A DNA stretch of 7,965 nt from Anaerolineales bacterium UBA7227 (GTDB taxonomy: Bacteria; Chloroflexota; Anaerolineae; Anaerolineales; Villigracilaceae): positions 257 to 8,221 of the forward strand of contig DKTP01000083.1 in the NCBI GenBank assembly GCA_002473085.1, written 5' to 3'. Below the pieces are notes generated by a model, which was given only the letters and a program-made list of their open reading frames with translations, did not search any database and was not told the DNA's origin. Shown one piece after another: positions 1 through 6,550 of the stretch. The position numbers and the translations under genes are program-made. Every line of letters starts with the position of its first letter. Within the stretch, counting starts at the first letter, position 1.

Positions 1-1002
1 GCCGGCGCGGCCGGTGCGGCCGATGCGGTGGATGTAGGCGTCGGCGGTGTCGGGCATGTCGTAGTTGATGACGTGCGAGATGTTTTCCACGTCGAGGCCG
101 CGCGCCGCGATGTCGGTGGCGACCATGATGTCGTGTATGCCTTCCTTGAAGCCTCGGAGCGCGGCCTGGCGTTGTCCCTGCGTGCGGTCGCTGTGCAGGC
201 TGGTTGCCTTGTAACCTGCCCGCCTGATCTGCTGCTGCAATTTTTCCGCGCGACGGCGCGTGCGCGTGAAGACCAGCACGGAGTTGGCGTCTATGCGTTT
301 GAGCAGTTCGATCAGCAGCGGGGATTTTAAATGCGGCGGCACGGGATAGAGCGCGTGGCTGACGGTGTACGCGGGGCGGCTGAGGCCCATCGCGATGCGT
401 TGCGGATGTTTGAGCGACTGCGCCGCCAGCTGCTCCACTTCGAGCGGGAAGGTGGCGGAGAAAAGCATCGTCTGGCGCTGCGCCGGCACGGCCGCGATGA
501 TGCGCCGGACGTCGGGCAGGAAGCCCATGTCGAACATGCGGTCGCCTTCGTCGAGGACGAGGATTTCGATCCGGTTCATCTTCGCGTGTCCCTGCGCGAT
601 CAAGTCGAGCAGGCGGCCCGGACAGGCGACGAGGATCTCCACGCCGTTTCGCAGCGCCTGGATCTGGGGAGCGGCCCCGACTCCGCCGTAGATGGTCGCG
701 CTCCTCAGCCGCGTCCCGGTCGCGAGGACGCGGATCACGTCGTGGATCTGGTCGGCCAGTTCGCGCGTCGGCGTGACGATGAGGGCGCGCGCCGCGTTGC
801 GCGGTCCTTCGAGCAGTTTGTTGAGAATGGGGAGGACGAACGCGGCGGTCTTGCCGGTCCCGGTCTGCGCGGTGCCGATGATGTCGCGTCCGCGCAGGGC
901 GGCCGGGATGGCCGCTTCCTGGATCGGCGTGGCGGTTTCGTAGCCCGCCTTTTTGATCCCGGCCAGCAGGCGGGAATCGAGATTGAATTGCGTGAAGTTC
1001 AC
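1..1002 (-). CDS. DEAD-box ATP-dependent RNA helicase, RhlE-like (3' end missing)
   Basis: ATP-dependent RNA unwinding enzyme of the cytoplasm, probably acting in ribosome assembly or RNA turnover (family knowledge). The 334 visible residues hold nearly the whole two-domain core in order: Q motif region TPIQ (25-28), Walker A AQTGTGKT (45-52), PTREL (78-82), GG (106-107), PGR (128-130), motif II DEGD (151-154), SAT (182-184), the ATDIAARGLD stretch (295-304) and motif VI HRIGRTGRAG (325-334). The reading frame runs off the window start just after motif VI, so only the C-terminal tail is missing. I chose the GTG at 1000-1002 because the protein then begins like RhlE proteins, and AGGAAC lies just upstream. 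The frame stays open further upstream but has no ATG there. Motif II reads DEGD instead of DEAD. The subfamily is inferred from the short N-terminus; the missing tail would be needed to separate RhlE from related helicases. Confidence 0.93.
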   Translation of the reverse strand, partial: MNFTQFNLDSRLLAGIKKAGYETATPIQEAAIPAALRGRDIIGTAQTGTGKTAAFVLPILNKLLEGPRNAARALIVTPTRELADQIHDVIRVLATGTRLRSATIYGGVGAAPQIQALRNGVEILVACPGRLLDLIAQGHAKMNRIEILVLDEGDRMFDMGFLPDVRRIIAAVPAQRQTMLFSATFPLEVEQLAAQSLKHPQRIAMGLSRPAYTVSHALYPVPPHLKSPLLIELLKRIDANSVLVFTRTRRRAEKLQQQIRRAGYKATSLHSDRTQGQRQAALRGFKEGIHDIMVATDIAARGLDVENISHVINYDMPDTADAYIHRIGRTGRAG

Positions 1003-1105
1003 CTTGTTCCTGTTCTTCAGAAGTCGAGCATTGCCTGCACTTGAGATTTCCCTCAAACGAAAACAGCGGAAGACTGCTGATATGACGACGGTAATTGTGA
1101 CGGGA

Positions 1106-1675
1106 TTATACCGCAACCGCCCGATGCGCGCACCCATCCCAGATCTCCTGCGGGAAGACGATGACGTTCGCTCCCGGCAGTCGTTCCATTTCCATGCCCG
1201 TGTTCAAGTTGATGCCGACGCGCTGATAGGCCTTGTACGCCAGTTGACTGCAATAGAAAGCCTCTTCGGTTTCGGGATTTAGGAAATTGAGGTTGTACGA
1301 CTTGCCCAGTTGGGACAGGCAATACTGCGCCACGGTCCGCCGCGCGAGACGCTCGTCCTCCTCGGAGAATTCCAACCCGTCGAGGGGATAGGCCGCGCCG
1401 TAGAACGTGTCCACCAGCAGGCCGCGTTCGGGCATGACGTGTTCGGGACGCCAGACGCCGTTGTGGACCTCGAACGTCACGACGCCCTTCGCGCCCGATT
1501 CGATGCAGCGTCCTTCGGGACCGAGATAGACGGCGATGTGGTCCACGTCGCCGGGGACGAGCCGTCCGATCAGCCGCCAGAATTCGCCGGGCAGGATATC
1601 GGGTTTGCCGTTCATCGTGCAGATAATGTCGCCCGTCTGCATGGGGACGCCGTTAATCTCGTAGGTGTGGATCAT
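1106..1675 (-). CDS. YiiX/YebB-like permuted papain-fold cysteine hydrolase (C92 type)
   Basis: Predicted 189-aa cysteine hydrolase of the circularly permuted NlpC/P60 (papain-like) group, PF05708-like. The order of catalytic elements is the permuted one: the His comes first, in DHIAVYLG (His46), then an acidic residue in CIESGAKGV (Glu59), and the nucleophile lies near the C-terminus in FYCSQLAYKAY (Cys142). The opening TGDIICT (14-20) matches the GDI segment that usually begins this domain. No signal peptide is visible, so it is probably cytoplasmic. The substrate is unknown; relatives are proposed to cleave amide bonds in peptidoglycan-type peptides or lipid-linked substrates. The ATG at 1675 is preceded by GGAG at a suitable distance. 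A later in-frame Met at codon 12 is possible but has no better site. It follows clpS by 50 nt on the same strand. The fold is well supported by the motif pattern; the activity is inferred. Confidence 0.8.
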   Translation of the reverse strand: MIHTYEINGVPMQTGDIICTMNGKPDILPGEFWRLIGRLVPGDVDHIAVYLGPEGRCIESGAKGVVTFEVHNGVWRPEHVMPERGLLVDTFYGAAYPLDGLEFSEEDERLARRTVAQYCLSQLGKSYNLNFLNPETEEAFYCSQLAYKAYQRVGINLNTGMEMERLPGANVIVFPQEIWDGCAHRAVAV

Positions 1676-1690
1676 CTTTGCTCCGCATTG

Positions 1691-1696
1691 ATTATA
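1691..1696 (-). promoter_or_regulatory. Candidate -10 box (TATAAT) for the C92 peptidase gene
   Basis: On the minus strand a perfect TATAAT lies 15 nt before the ATG of the C92 peptidase, in the 50-nt gap after clpS. It would give a leader of roughly 8 nt that keeps the GGAG site. No convincing -35 hexamer is seen at 16-18 nt upstream. The peptidase may therefore be transcribed apart from the upstream genes. Confidence 0.4.
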
Positions 1697-1725
1697 CGGA
1701 TCGAACCGCGCTTTGTTTCGGCGGA

Positions 1726-2031
1726 CTACTCCGGCTCCATCGAAAAATGGAGCGGATAGCCCTCCAGCCCCGCCGCGAAGTGGGCCTTATTGATGCGTTT
1801 CTCGGCCTCGGCCTTCGGCAGGATCTGCACGACCGACATACCGTGACGGTGCGCGTAGAGCATGATCTCCGCCGCTTCGGGATATCCGAGGAGGAAAACG
1901 GAGACGAGGACGCGCGTCACGAAGTCCATCGGCGTCACGTCGTCGTTGTGGACGAGGACGCGGAAGAGGGGCTCGAGTTCGGTTTGCTGGTCGGCGGGGG
2001 TTTCGAGGCCGGGAAAAGCCAGGGCGCTCAT
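1726..2031 (-). CDS. clpS: ATP-dependent Clp protease adaptor ClpS
   Basis: ClpS binds proteins that carry bulky hydrophobic N-terminal residues (N-degrons) and hands them to the AAA+ unfoldase ClpA or ClpC for degradation by ClpP. The 101-aa product is the normal size. It has a short disordered N-terminal arm (about residues 1-22), then FRVLVHNDDVTPMDFV, which contains the Asn29-Asp30-Asp31 and Met35 residues that line the N-degron pocket in the family. His61, in MLYAHRHG, matches the conserved pocket histidine. The end, GYPLHFSMEPE, matches the family's final strand. I chose the ATG at 2031; an in-frame TTG at 2040 would add three residues but neither has a good Shine-Dalgarno site. The start lies 13 nt after the aldo/keto reductase stop, so translation may be coupled. 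No clpA or clpC is in the window; in many bacteria clpS is not beside its partner. Confidence 0.93.
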   Translation of the reverse strand: MSALAFPGLETPADQQTELEPLFRVLVHNDDVTPMDFVTRVLVSVFLLGYPEAAEIMLYAHRHGMSVVQILPKAEAEKRINKAHFAAGLEGYPLHFSMEPE

Positions 2032-2044
2032 GGCGGGCAAAACG

Positions 2045-2863
2045 CTACTGGAGGTTGGTCAGGCGGCGCATCTCGGACGCCGTGAGGATGATGTCGGCGG
2101 CGCGGAAGTTTTCCTGGATGTGCTTCAGGTTGAACGACATCGGGATGGTCGCGACGCGCGGCTGGGAGACGAGCCACGCCAGCGCGATCTGATGGATGGA
2201 CGCCTCGTGTTTGGCGGCGATGTTCGCGAGCGTGCGGTTGGACTGCAACTTCCCCTGGTCGAGGGGCGAATAGGCGACGAGGAAAATGTCGTTTTGCTGG
2301 CAATACTCCAACATGCCGTTTTTCACGTAGGAGCGGTCCGTGAGACTGTAGGGGACCTGGTTGGCGACGATGGGCGTCTCGGCGAATTTCTGCGCCTGTT
2401 TGAGCTGCCGCAGGTTGAAGTTGCTCACCCCCAGGTGTTTGACGCGGCCGTCGCGTACCAGTTCGTTCAGGGCGCGGAAAGTCGCGTTCATGCTCATGCG
2501 GGCGGTCGGCCAGTGGATGAGATAAAGGTCAATGTAGTTCGTGCCGAGATTGCGGAGGCTGTTTTCGCAGGCTTCGATCAGCGCTTTGTAACTCAGGTTC
2601 TTCGGATGGACTTTGGAAGTAAGGATCACGTCCTCGCGGCGGGTGTACGTCTCGCGCAGTGCGCGCCCGATCAACTCCTCCGAGCGGCCTTTGGCGTACG
2701 CCTCCGCCGTGTCGAAGTGACGGTAGCCCACCGCCAGCGCGGAGTGGAGCGCGGCCAGCGAACGGTCGTCCCACTCGGGGCGGGGATGATTCTCGCCGCC
2801 GATCTTCCAGGTGCCGAATCCGATCTTGGGGAGGGTCAGGGTGGGGACAGTTTCGTAAAGCAT
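2045..2863 (-). CDS. Aldo/keto reductase, NAD(P)H-dependent
   Basis: Cytoplasmic (beta/alpha)8-barrel oxidoreductase of 272 aa, which is normal length for single-domain prokaryotic AKRs. It would reduce a carbonyl compound with NAD(P)H; the substrate cannot be read from the sequence. The catalytic tetrad is complete: Asp51 in FDTAEAY, Tyr56, Lys84 in LTSKVHP, and His117 in YLIHWP. GVSNFN (145-150), NQVPYS (168-173) and AYSPLDQG (197-204) are the usual AKR landmarks. The C-terminal cofactor loop reads TIPMSFNLKHIQEN (239-252), where most NADPH-using AKRs have IPKS; Met242 replaces the Lys. The ATG at 2863 lies 6 nt after the DinB-like gene stop and lacks a clear Shine-Dalgarno site, so it is probably translationally coupled within the operon. 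Family assignment is firm; cofactor and role are open. Confidence 0.95.
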   Translation of the reverse strand: MLYETVPTLTLPKIGFGTWKIGGENHPRPEWDDRSLAALHSALAVGYRHFDTAEAYAKGRSEELIGRALRETYTRREDVILTSKVHPKNLSYKALIEACENSLRNLGTNYIDLYLIHWPTARMSMNATFRALNELVRDGRVKHLGVSNFNLRQLKQAQKFAETPIVANQVPYSLTDRSYVKNGMLEYCQQNDIFLVAYSPLDQGKLQSNRTLANIAAKHEASIHQIALAWLVSQPRVATIPMSFNLKHIQENFRAADIILTASEMRRLTNLQ

Positions 2864-2869
2864 GGCTGA

Positions 2870-3367
2870 TTAATGCGTCTCGGAAACGACCCGGCCGGGC
2901 TCTTCCAGCCACTGGCGCAAATGCGCGGCGTGTTCCTCCTCGTGGTCCACGAAGATTTCCACAAGGTAGGCCACCGTCCCGAATTCGCCCCAGGGAAAGG
3001 TGAGCGGCTGGACGATCTTCTCGTCGGGCAGGTCGCGGATGGCCTGGATGGTCAGTTCGTGCGAACGGTCCCATTCGCGGCGGATGTGTTCGTAGTCGAG
3101 CGTCTCGCGCGTGGAGACGGTCTGGGCGTTGAAGGCGTCAACGCCGCGCGTGGCGGGCGTCTTCATCGGGCCGCCCGCGGCGTGGGCGCGCAGGGCGTCC
3201 AGCACGGCATCGTCCCAGCCGGACATGTGGGCGAGGAACTCCTTCAGTTTCCAGCCGCGGTAGATCTCCTGGTCGCGGTATTTTTCCGCCTCGGCGACGA
3301 GCGCTTTGAGCCGGTTCCGCTGTTTTTCCCAGCGGGCGGCCAGGAACTGCTTTTCATGGGTCAACAT
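2870..3367 (-). CDS. DinB/ClbS-like four-helix bundle protein
   Basis: A 165-aa protein of the DinB-like superfamily of metal-binding four-helix bundles. Members include bacillithiol or mycothiol transferases, ClbS-type resistance proteins and many uncharacterised stress proteins. The second helix carries GWKLKEFLAHMSGWDD with His47, and the last helix carries DHEEEHAAHLRQWLE with His142 and His146. This H...HxxxH arrangement matches the metal triad of the fold. No signal peptide is present. The gene sits between the metallophosphoesterase (21 nt upstream) and the aldo/keto reductase (6 nt downstream) on the same strand. No Shine-Dalgarno site is seen before the ATG, but a TACAAT lies 6 nt upstream. 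The fold is well supported; the thiol or toxin substrate is unknown, so no function is claimed. Confidence 0.82.
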   Translation of the reverse strand: MLTHEKQFLAARWEKQRNRLKALVAEAEKYRDQEIYRGWKLKEFLAHMSGWDDAVLDALRAHAAGGPMKTPATRGVDAFNAQTVSTRETLDYEHIRREWDRSHELTIQAIRDLPDEKIVQPLTFPWGEFGTVAYLVEIFVDHEEEHAAHLRQWLEEPGRVVSETH

Positions 3368-3373
3368 GGCCGA

Positions 3374-3379
3374 ATTGTA
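3374..3379 (-). promoter_or_regulatory. -10-like TACAAT, 6 nt before the DinB-like start
   Basis: Read on the minus strand, TACAAT is followed by 6 nt and then the ATG of the DinB-like gene. Transcription from it would start at or next to the A of the ATG and give a leaderless mRNA, which would fit the missing Shine-Dalgarno site. No -35 box is clear; the upstream sequence is the end of the metallophosphoesterase gene. Confidence 0.35.
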
Positions 3380-3388
3380 CCCCGAAAG

Positions 3389-4123
3389 TCACCGATATTG
3401 ACGGAGCCATTCCGCCGCGGACGGATTTCCGCTTTGGGCGATCAGGCGGCGCGTCGCTTCGGTGTCGAACGGGACGCGGCGCAGGTCCACGCTCCAGACG
3501 CCCCGTTCCGCCCGCAGGATGGCGTACTCAGCCCAGGGAAGCAGGGTCGGCGCGGGACTGCCGGGGGTGTACGGCTTCTCGAAGGCGTTCCCGACGCTGC
3601 CCGGGTTGACGATAACCTGCCTCCCGCGCTTTCGCAGCATCTGAATGTGGGTATGTCCGCCCGCCAGAATTGCCGCCGACTGGCTCTCGAAGTATTTATC
3701 AACGGTTTCTTCGGGCGTGGTGGCGAGGAGAATATCCGTGTTGGACAGCGGCGAGGCATGGTAGCACAAAATTGTGGACGCGCCGTCGAAGTCCAGTTGA
3801 CGCGTGGGACGGAAAGAGCGGAGGAAATCCACGTCTGTAGCCGACAACTGGCTGACGCTCCATTCCAGACTTGGGAGGAGCGGCTCGCCGATCTGCAACT
3901 CCGCCGCCCGCGCGGGTTCCAACATGGCTTCGTCGTGGTTGCCGAGGATGCAGGGACAGCCCAGCGACTGGATCAACCCCAACGTCTCGCGCGGGCACGG
4001 ACCGAGGGTGGCCGCGTCGCCGAGGAAGACGGTCGCGTCCACGCCCTCGGCGCGGACGTCGCTCAGCGCGGCTTCCAACGCGGGCAGGTTGGCGTGGACG
4101 TCGGAGATCAAGGCGATTTTCAT
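3389..4123 (-). CDS. Metallophosphoesterase, YfcE/Icc-like (Metallophos_2 type)
   Basis: A 244-aa dinuclear metal phosphoesterase, cytoplasmic as no signal peptide is seen. The metal-binding motifs appear in family order: DVH (Asp8, His10), GD (35-36), GNHD (61-64), a His in CYHASP (His122) and GGHTH (155-159). The GDAATLGPCPRETL stretch after the second motif is common in the branch of small stand-alone phosphodiesterases annotated simply as metallophosphatase family protein. Likely substrates are phosphodiesters or phosphomonoesters, but the sequence does not say which. It is the first gene of the minus-strand block, with the DinB-like gene 21 nt downstream. The ATG at 4123 has no Shine-Dalgarno site; a TACAAT lies 7 nt upstream. 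Its first 29 codons and -10 region recur almost exactly at 6925-7028. Confidence 0.92.
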   Translation of the reverse strand: MKIALISDVHANLPALEAALSDVRAEGVDATVFLGDAATLGPCPRETLGLIQSLGCPCILGNHDEAMLEPARAAELQIGEPLLPSLEWSVSQLSATDVDFLRSFRPTRQLDFDGASTILCYHASPLSNTDILLATTPEETVDKYFESQSAAILAGGHTHIQMLRKRGRQVIVNPGSVGNAFEKPYTPGSPAPTLLPWAEYAILRAERGVWSVDLRRVPFDTEATRRLIAQSGNPSAAEWLRQYR

Positions 4124-4141
4124 CGCGCAGATTGTACACGA
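4038..4141. repeat. 104-bp direct repeat, left copy (5' end of metallophosphoesterase)
   Basis: Matches 6925-7028 in the same orientation at a constant offset of 2887 nt, with two mismatches (4078/6965 and 4111/6998). It covers codons 1-29 of the metallophosphoesterase, the start codon and the TACAAT box. Weaker ungapped similarity (22 of 36 positions) continues on the promoter side to 4176/7063 and ends in an identical 8-nt GTACTATG. Confidence 0.95.
4131..4136 (-). promoter_or_regulatory. -10-like TACAAT, 7 nt before the metallophosphoesterase start
   Basis: On the minus strand TACAAT, then seven bases, then the ATG. The spacing places the expected transcription start on the start codon (leaderless). 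The hexamer and spacer are identical in the second copy at 7018-7023, whereas the sequence just upstream has diverged. No -35 element is recognisable; the upstream stretch is A-rich on this strand. Confidence 0.45.
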
Positions 4142-4286
4142 ACGCCGCTTTTTTTGTTTCGCTCCTTCGTACTATGGCGGAAAATTGCTGCCGGGGGCGA
4201 GTCTTGTCGTTTCAGAATACTCCCGCTGATTTTACCAGTCCCAGCACCAAGGAAGTTAGCGTGTAGCCACTTGTGTAAAGTAAAAA

Positions 4287-5078
4287 TTACTTCACTGTTC
4301 GGTACGATTCAAGCATTTGCAACAAGGTCTCCTTGACGGCAAGATAATCTTCAAATTTAGCAGGGGCGCGCTCCAAGTTTGATCCATAGGCAAAGTGAGT
4401 GCCATCTTCAATATCAATGAAGAAGAATTCTGAATAGAGAATTTTCTTATCACCCTCCTGTTTGTAAAGTTCCCAGCCTCGGGCAGAATAGGTGTTGCCG
4501 TTAATAGAAACCTGTTCCGATTTTTCAACGATGAGCTCATCGCCCACCCCGAAGCCCCCACACAGAACATAATCCCATGCATTAGGAGCTTGAACCAGCA
4601 AAAACCCTTCGCCGTAGGTCGCGATCACGCACAGATCGCCATATTTGTCCTGGAGTTGAAGTAAATATTCATCAAATGTCACTCCCGCTGGTAATTCTCC
4701 CGGGAAACCGTCAACACTGCTTATCTTCAATGTTGTCCCAAGTGGATAACTGAATTCGTAATTGTAGATTGGATTTTTATAGACCAGCCATCCATCTACA
4801 ATACTTGAGGTAGGTATAGTCACGGTAAACGTTGAGAGCGGCGTTAGTGACGGTGTCTTAGGTGCAACAGGAATTTGAGGCGCTTCGGTTGATGTCAGAG
4901 TGGGAGAAGCCAGCTGTTGTTTCGCTGCAGGGGGGGCATTCAGTATTGGTTGAGTTCCGAGAACTGAAGGTGTTTCACTCATGGCAGGAGCAGTTAATTG
5001 GGGTGACGGACTACATGAAGAAAGTATCAGCGTTCCTGCCAGCAGCGGAATGATACTTATATAAAAGTTTGACTTCAT
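4287..5078 (-). CDS. Predicted lipoprotein with Pro/Thr-rich linker, function unknown
   Basis: A 263-aa exported protein of unknown function. Residues 1-22 form a lipoprotein signal peptide: a Lys near the start, a hydrophobic stretch, and the lipobox LSSC with the lipid-modified Cys22. Residues 23 to about 95 are low-complexity and rich in Pro, Thr, Ser and Ala, as in a flexible tether from the membrane. The globular part (about 96-263) begins GWLVYKNPIYNYEFSYPLG, which resembles the start of the pre-CHAP domain in the next gene (WQIYSDSDYGFSLEYPVG) and of PsbP-like lipoprotein domains. Cys150 and Cys173 could pair outside the cell. The ATG at 5078 follows a strong GGAGG with good spacing. 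It lies downstream of the CHAP gene on the same strand, separated by a stem-loop terminator, and is AT-richer than the genes to its left. A weak TATGTT at 5094-5099 might be a -10 box. The family assignment is inferred from a short motif only. Confidence 0.8.
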   Translation of the reverse strand: MKSNFYISIIPLLAGTLILSSCSPSPQLTAPAMSETPSVLGTQPILNAPPAAKQQLASPTLTSTEAPQIPVAPKTPSLTPLSTFTVTIPTSSIVDGWLVYKNPIYNYEFSYPLGTTLKISSVDGFPGELPAGVTFDEYLLQLQDKYGDLCVIATYGEGFLLVQAPNAWDYVLCGGFGVGDELIVEKSEQVSINGNTYSARGWELYKQEGDKKILYSEFFFIDIEDGTHFAYGSNLERAPAKFEDYLAVKETLLQMLESYRTVK

Positions 5079-5120
5079 AATCTAGGCCTCCATAACATAG
5101 AAGTAGGTGGGTGGTTCGAA

Positions 5121-5159
5121 CAAAGTTGGACTTCCGATATTCAACCTCGGAAGTCCAAC
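5121..5159 (-). terminator. Rho-independent terminator after the CHAP gene
   Basis: A perfect 13-bp inverted repeat, arms 5125-5137 and 5147-5159, with a 9-nt loop, starts 18 nt after the CHAP gene stop. On the minus strand the stem is followed by TTTGTT, a short U-run, so it should end CHAP transcripts and limit read-through into the lipoprotein gene. Its T-tract is weaker than in textbook examples. Confidence 0.7.
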
Positions 5160-5177
5160 ATACTATATTCATATCTA

Positions 5178-6209
5178 TCACCGAGGAGGATTTTTTAAGT
5201 ATATGTAACCGCCGGGGGTCGTCCTAGATATCGTCCTGGTGCGCCCACAACTTGTACACCAAAGCATCTCACTAATGGTAACGTTACTTCCACCGGTATA
5301 GTTGGAAACGTATGCTACGTGCCCTGGCGAGCCAGACCACCATGCGATGTTCGCTTGATCCGCGCGGGGTAAGCTACTACGAAGCCAACCAGAATAATTA
5401 GGTACTTGGCTCCACCAAGTTCCCGCATCACCGCGGAAAGGCACAGCTCCAAATTTGTAGTACACCCACCAAGTACAGTTACCTTTATTGTTGCAACACG
5501 GAAAAGGATTACTTGATTGAGAGTATCCGCAACATGAGGACACTAGCGGGCTGATAAGCCCTGATTCCTGTACTGCCGCTTCAACGCTTTTCCAGATTTT
5601 CTCTGGCAATTCTGCCGGAGTTGCTTTTCTGTCAGATATACCAGGAAGTTCAATCGTATTTAACATATGATGATAAACCTGTAATCCAACTCTGTTTTGG
5701 GTTACTGTGTACCATAAACGATAAACATACTTTCCGTCGCTAAAGAATGTTGCGAGCATATCAACTGTGCCGCCTCGTTCCAGGAAAGACATAGCAGGGT
5801 TCCCCCAAACCTTGGCGTTGGATTTTGTAATTGGAAATGGAGCGCGTGTCTTGCTGTACCAGCCTGACCATTCTTCTAAGTTTTGTCCATTAGCCAGCCA
5901 TATGTCAAGGTCAATCCAGCCTTGTGCGCCTGTGAATGTTTGCCTCTTGATAATGGCCGATTCATCTTCGTAAGGTGTTTCCTGAAATATCGTTATTACA
6001 GATTCCCAGCCAACAGGGTATTCCAAAGAAAACCCATAATCGGAATCGCTGTAGATTTGCCATTGGGTAACCGACTCAGACGAAATAGATGCTGCAAGGA
6101 CCTTTGAAATTTTGCATCTTTGATTGCCAGGGAATAAACTTAACACTACAGCCAAGGTTGTTAACAAAACCACTGTTACAATAAATGTAAAAGATCTTCC
6201 TTTTTTCAT
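5178..6209 (-). CDS. Secreted CHAP-domain cysteine amidase/peptidase
   Basis: A 343-aa exported protein. Residues 1-40 form a signal peptide or membrane anchor: basic KKGR, a long hydrophobic core, and a possible cleavage after VLAA. Residues about 48-190 form a domain that opens WQIYSDSDYGFSLEYPVGW, as in PsbP-like extracytoplasmic domains. Residues about 225-340 are a CHAP domain, a papain-like fold that cleaves amide bonds in peptidoglycan peptides or glutathionylspermidine-type substrates. The catalytic Cys245 lies in GNCTWWVYYKFG, His297 in PGHVAYVSNY, and Glu314 in ISEMLW is a candidate third residue. Additional cysteines (226, 227, 238, 239, 318, 321) could form disulfides. GGAG precedes the ATG at 6209. 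Wall remodelling or attack on other cells is likely, but the target is unknown, and Chloroflexota often have unusual envelopes. It lies 104 nt downstream of the luxR-type gene on the same strand, with its own candidate promoter. Confidence 0.87.
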   Translation of the reverse strand: MKKGRSFTFIVTVVLLTTLAVVLSLFPGNQRCKISKVLAASISSESVTQWQIYSDSDYGFSLEYPVGWESVITIFQETPYEDESAIIKRQTFTGAQGWIDLDIWLANGQNLEEWSGWYSKTRAPFPITKSNAKVWGNPAMSFLERGGTVDMLATFFSDGKYVYRLWYTVTQNRVGLQVYHHMLNTIELPGISDRKATPAELPEKIWKSVEAAVQESGLISPLVSSCCGYSQSSNPFPCCNNKGNCTWWVYYKFGAVPFRGDAGTWWSQVPNYSGWLRSSLPRADQANIAWWSGSPGHVAYVSNYTGGSNVTISEMLWCTSCGRTRTISRTTPGGYIYLKNPPR

Positions 6210-6249
6210 TTCGATCTCCGTTTAGAATCATTGTGAATTGTTTCGCGAC

Positions 6250-6288
6250 TCTTGATTCAAGAATAGCACGGGATCGATCAAGGTTCAA
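6250..6288 (-). promoter_or_regulatory. Candidate promoter and palindrome for the CHAP gene
   Basis: On the minus strand TTGAAC (6283-6288), a 17-nt spacer, and TATTCT (6260-6265) resemble a sigma-70 promoter; transcription would begin near 6253, giving a leader of about 44 nt. A perfect palindrome, TCTTGA-T-TCAAGA (6250-6262), overlaps the -10 box and start point, where a repressor would block initiation. Confidence 0.45.
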
Positions 6289-6313
6289 TGTACGTTGGTG
6301 CAGTATTTCTATG

Positions 6314-6538
6314 TCAACGATTGTCTTGTGTAATACGGTGTTTCCAGGCCCATACGATAGCCTCCGAACGTGATTTCACCCCAAGTTTGGAATAAATGTT
6401 AGTTGTGTGGTATTTTACCGTTCGAATTTCAACATGGAGGTATGCCGCAATTTGACGATTATCCCAGCCTCGCGCAATCAGATACAAGACCTCCAATTCC
6501 CGGCCGGTCAGTTTACTTACCTGTTGCTGCCCAGACAT
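6314..6538 (-). CDS. Single-domain LuxR/GerE-type HTH transcription factor
   Basis: A 74-aa DNA-binding protein made of the LuxR-type helix-turn-helix alone, the same size as Bacillus GerE. It shows the family pattern LTGRELEVLYLIARGWDNRQIAAYLHVEIRTVKYH, with the conserved Glu in the first helix, the scaffold N-x-x-I-A-x-x-L, and the recognition helix TVKYHTTNIYSKLGVKSRSEAI. There is no receiver, sensor or autoinducer domain. A TGA two codons upstream of the ATG closes the frame, so it is not the broken end of a longer regulator as now encoded. AAAGGATG lies just before the start as a Shine-Dalgarno site. It is the first of the three AT-richer minus-strand genes and is well placed to control the CHAP and lipoprotein genes, an inference from position only. 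Confidence 0.9.
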   Translation of the reverse strand: MSGQQQVSKLTGRELEVLYLIARGWDNRQIAAYLHVEIRTVKYHTTNIYSKLGVKSRSEAIVWAWKHRITQDNR

Positions 6539-6550
6539 CTTTCATCCTTT

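Noticed and set aside
331..1044. Plus-strand frame of 237 codons
   Set aside because: It lies opposite the DEAD-box helicase, which has all its motifs; the Arg/Asp/Val-rich composition is typical of a shadow frame.
1862..2869. Plus-strand frame of 335 codons
   Set aside because: It is antisense to clpS and the aldo/keto reductase and has no family motif.
4278..4292. AAGTAA/TTACTT inverted repeat at the end of the lipoprotein gene as a terminator
   Set aside because: The stem is only 6 bp of mostly A-T pairs and includes the stop codon; it is too weak to support termination.
2873..4336. Long plus-strand open frame of 487 codons
   Set aside because: It is antisense to the DinB-like and metallophosphoesterase genes, whose motifs are clear. 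Long antisense frames are expected in GC-rich DNA, and the product has no recognisable domain.
4862..5053. Plus-strand frame of 63 codons
   Set aside because: It is antisense to the signal peptide and linker of the lipoprotein, which has a strong ribosome binding site.
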